DNA of 30,376 bases from contig NW_004457477.1 of the NCBI RefSeq assembly GCF_000313135.1, positions 35,505 to 65,880 of the forward strand. The letters are read 5' to 3'. This document shows, in pieces, positions 30,036 through 30,376 of this stretch. The notes under the pieces were generated by a model, which saw nothing but the letters and a program-made list of their open reading frames with translations, was not told the origin of the DNA and did no database searches. This stretch comes from Acanthamoeba castellanii str. Neff (taxonomy: Eukaryota > Discosea > Longamoebia > Acanthamoebidae). The translations under genes were made by a program, and so were the position numbers. Position 1 is the first letter of the stretch. The number at the start of each line of letters is the position of its first letter.

Positions 30036-30376
30036 TTTGTGCGGCGTTGGCACCTAAACTGAGCCCACCCTGGCCGGGTGCTTTGAGTGCCGAGGGTTCG
30101 TTCGGTTGACCTGCGCAGGTCGTATGGGTTGCCTTGTGCGTGTTGGGCTGCGTGTGTTTGTTTGAATGGCGGTGAGAACCTGTGGGGGGGTTTTTCTTGG
30201 TCCCTCTAGTTCGGCGAGTGTGAGCCCGGTGTTCGGGAGAGTGCTCGCCACCTCATCTCCCCTGTGGCCTCGTGGGTCTCAATCCGCCCTAATCCTCCCT
30301 GCTCCCCGCGAGGCGAAACTCTCGGTCTTCTCCTTGGCTTGGCTGGTTGGTAGATGACACCCATCAAGACCTGATC
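30036..30376. promoter_or_regulatory. Upstream region of F-box/LRR gene B
   Basis: This 341-bp segment precedes the gene B start on the minus strand and holds no recognisable ORF, repeat or RNA gene. A G8 tract lies at 30183-30190. Promoter function is inferred from position only. Confidence 0.35.

Overview
The window looks like nuclear DNA of a free-living amoebozoan, most likely Acanthamoeba or a close relative. This is an inference from intron-dense, CpG-rich genes with short GT-AG introns (many donors read GTACGT or GTATGC), an expanded F-box/leucine-rich-repeat (LRR) family, and eukaryotic proteins such as an SPX-EXS phosphate exporter and a LYAR nucleolar protein. I built gene models by hand; in the complete models every exon phase agrees.

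Layout. 1-3878 (-): 3'-truncated SPX-EXS (SYG1/XPR1-like) gene. 4219-5332 (-): LYAR-type zinc-finger nucleolar protein. It shares a 218-bp divergent promoter interval with 5551-9468 (+), a 17-exon penicillin-acylase-family N-terminal nucleophile hydrolase. 9640-11080 (+): charged protein of unknown function. 11281-12720 (+): decayed LRR pseudogene. 13047-15659 (+): LRR protein gene. 15699-16202: a mosaic of duplicated pieces (tRNA-Lys, part of a DUF4246 exon, one LRR-gene exon). 16444-18766 (-): F-box/LRR gene A, running into an 80-N assembly gap. 18767-20051: gene-free DNA with an unusual interleaved inverted repeat and a CpG-free block. 20052-20124: second, identical tRNA-Lys. 20308-22462 (-): DUF4246 gene. 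22580 to about 25870 (-): F-box/LRR pseudogene C, split by a 2.6-kb Ty1/copia LTR retrotransposon (23145-25748, target duplication GTTCA). 26166-27118 (+): unrecognised ORF and an NHL-repeat-like ORF. 27264-27637 (-): frameshifted deoxynucleoside monophosphate kinase-like remnant next to a fourth F-box exon remnant. 28207-30035 (-): complete 8-exon F-box/LRR gene B.

How it fits together. The left third holds ordinary single-copy housekeeping genes. The right two thirds is a turnover zone, where F-box/LRR paralogs multiply and decay, tRNA and exon pieces are copied to new sites, and a retrotransposon has inserted. Three separate blocks there (12131-12660, 19325-19877 and the retrotransposon interior) contain almost no CpG in otherwise CpG-rich DNA. 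All eleven single-base differences between the two LTRs are CpG versus TpG/CpA. The simplest explanation is targeted cytosine methylation followed by deamination of repeated DNA. I found no single complete new defence or regulatory system; the most unusual signals are this CpG-decay pattern, the interleaved inverted repeat at 19074-19148 and the tRNA/exon mosaic.
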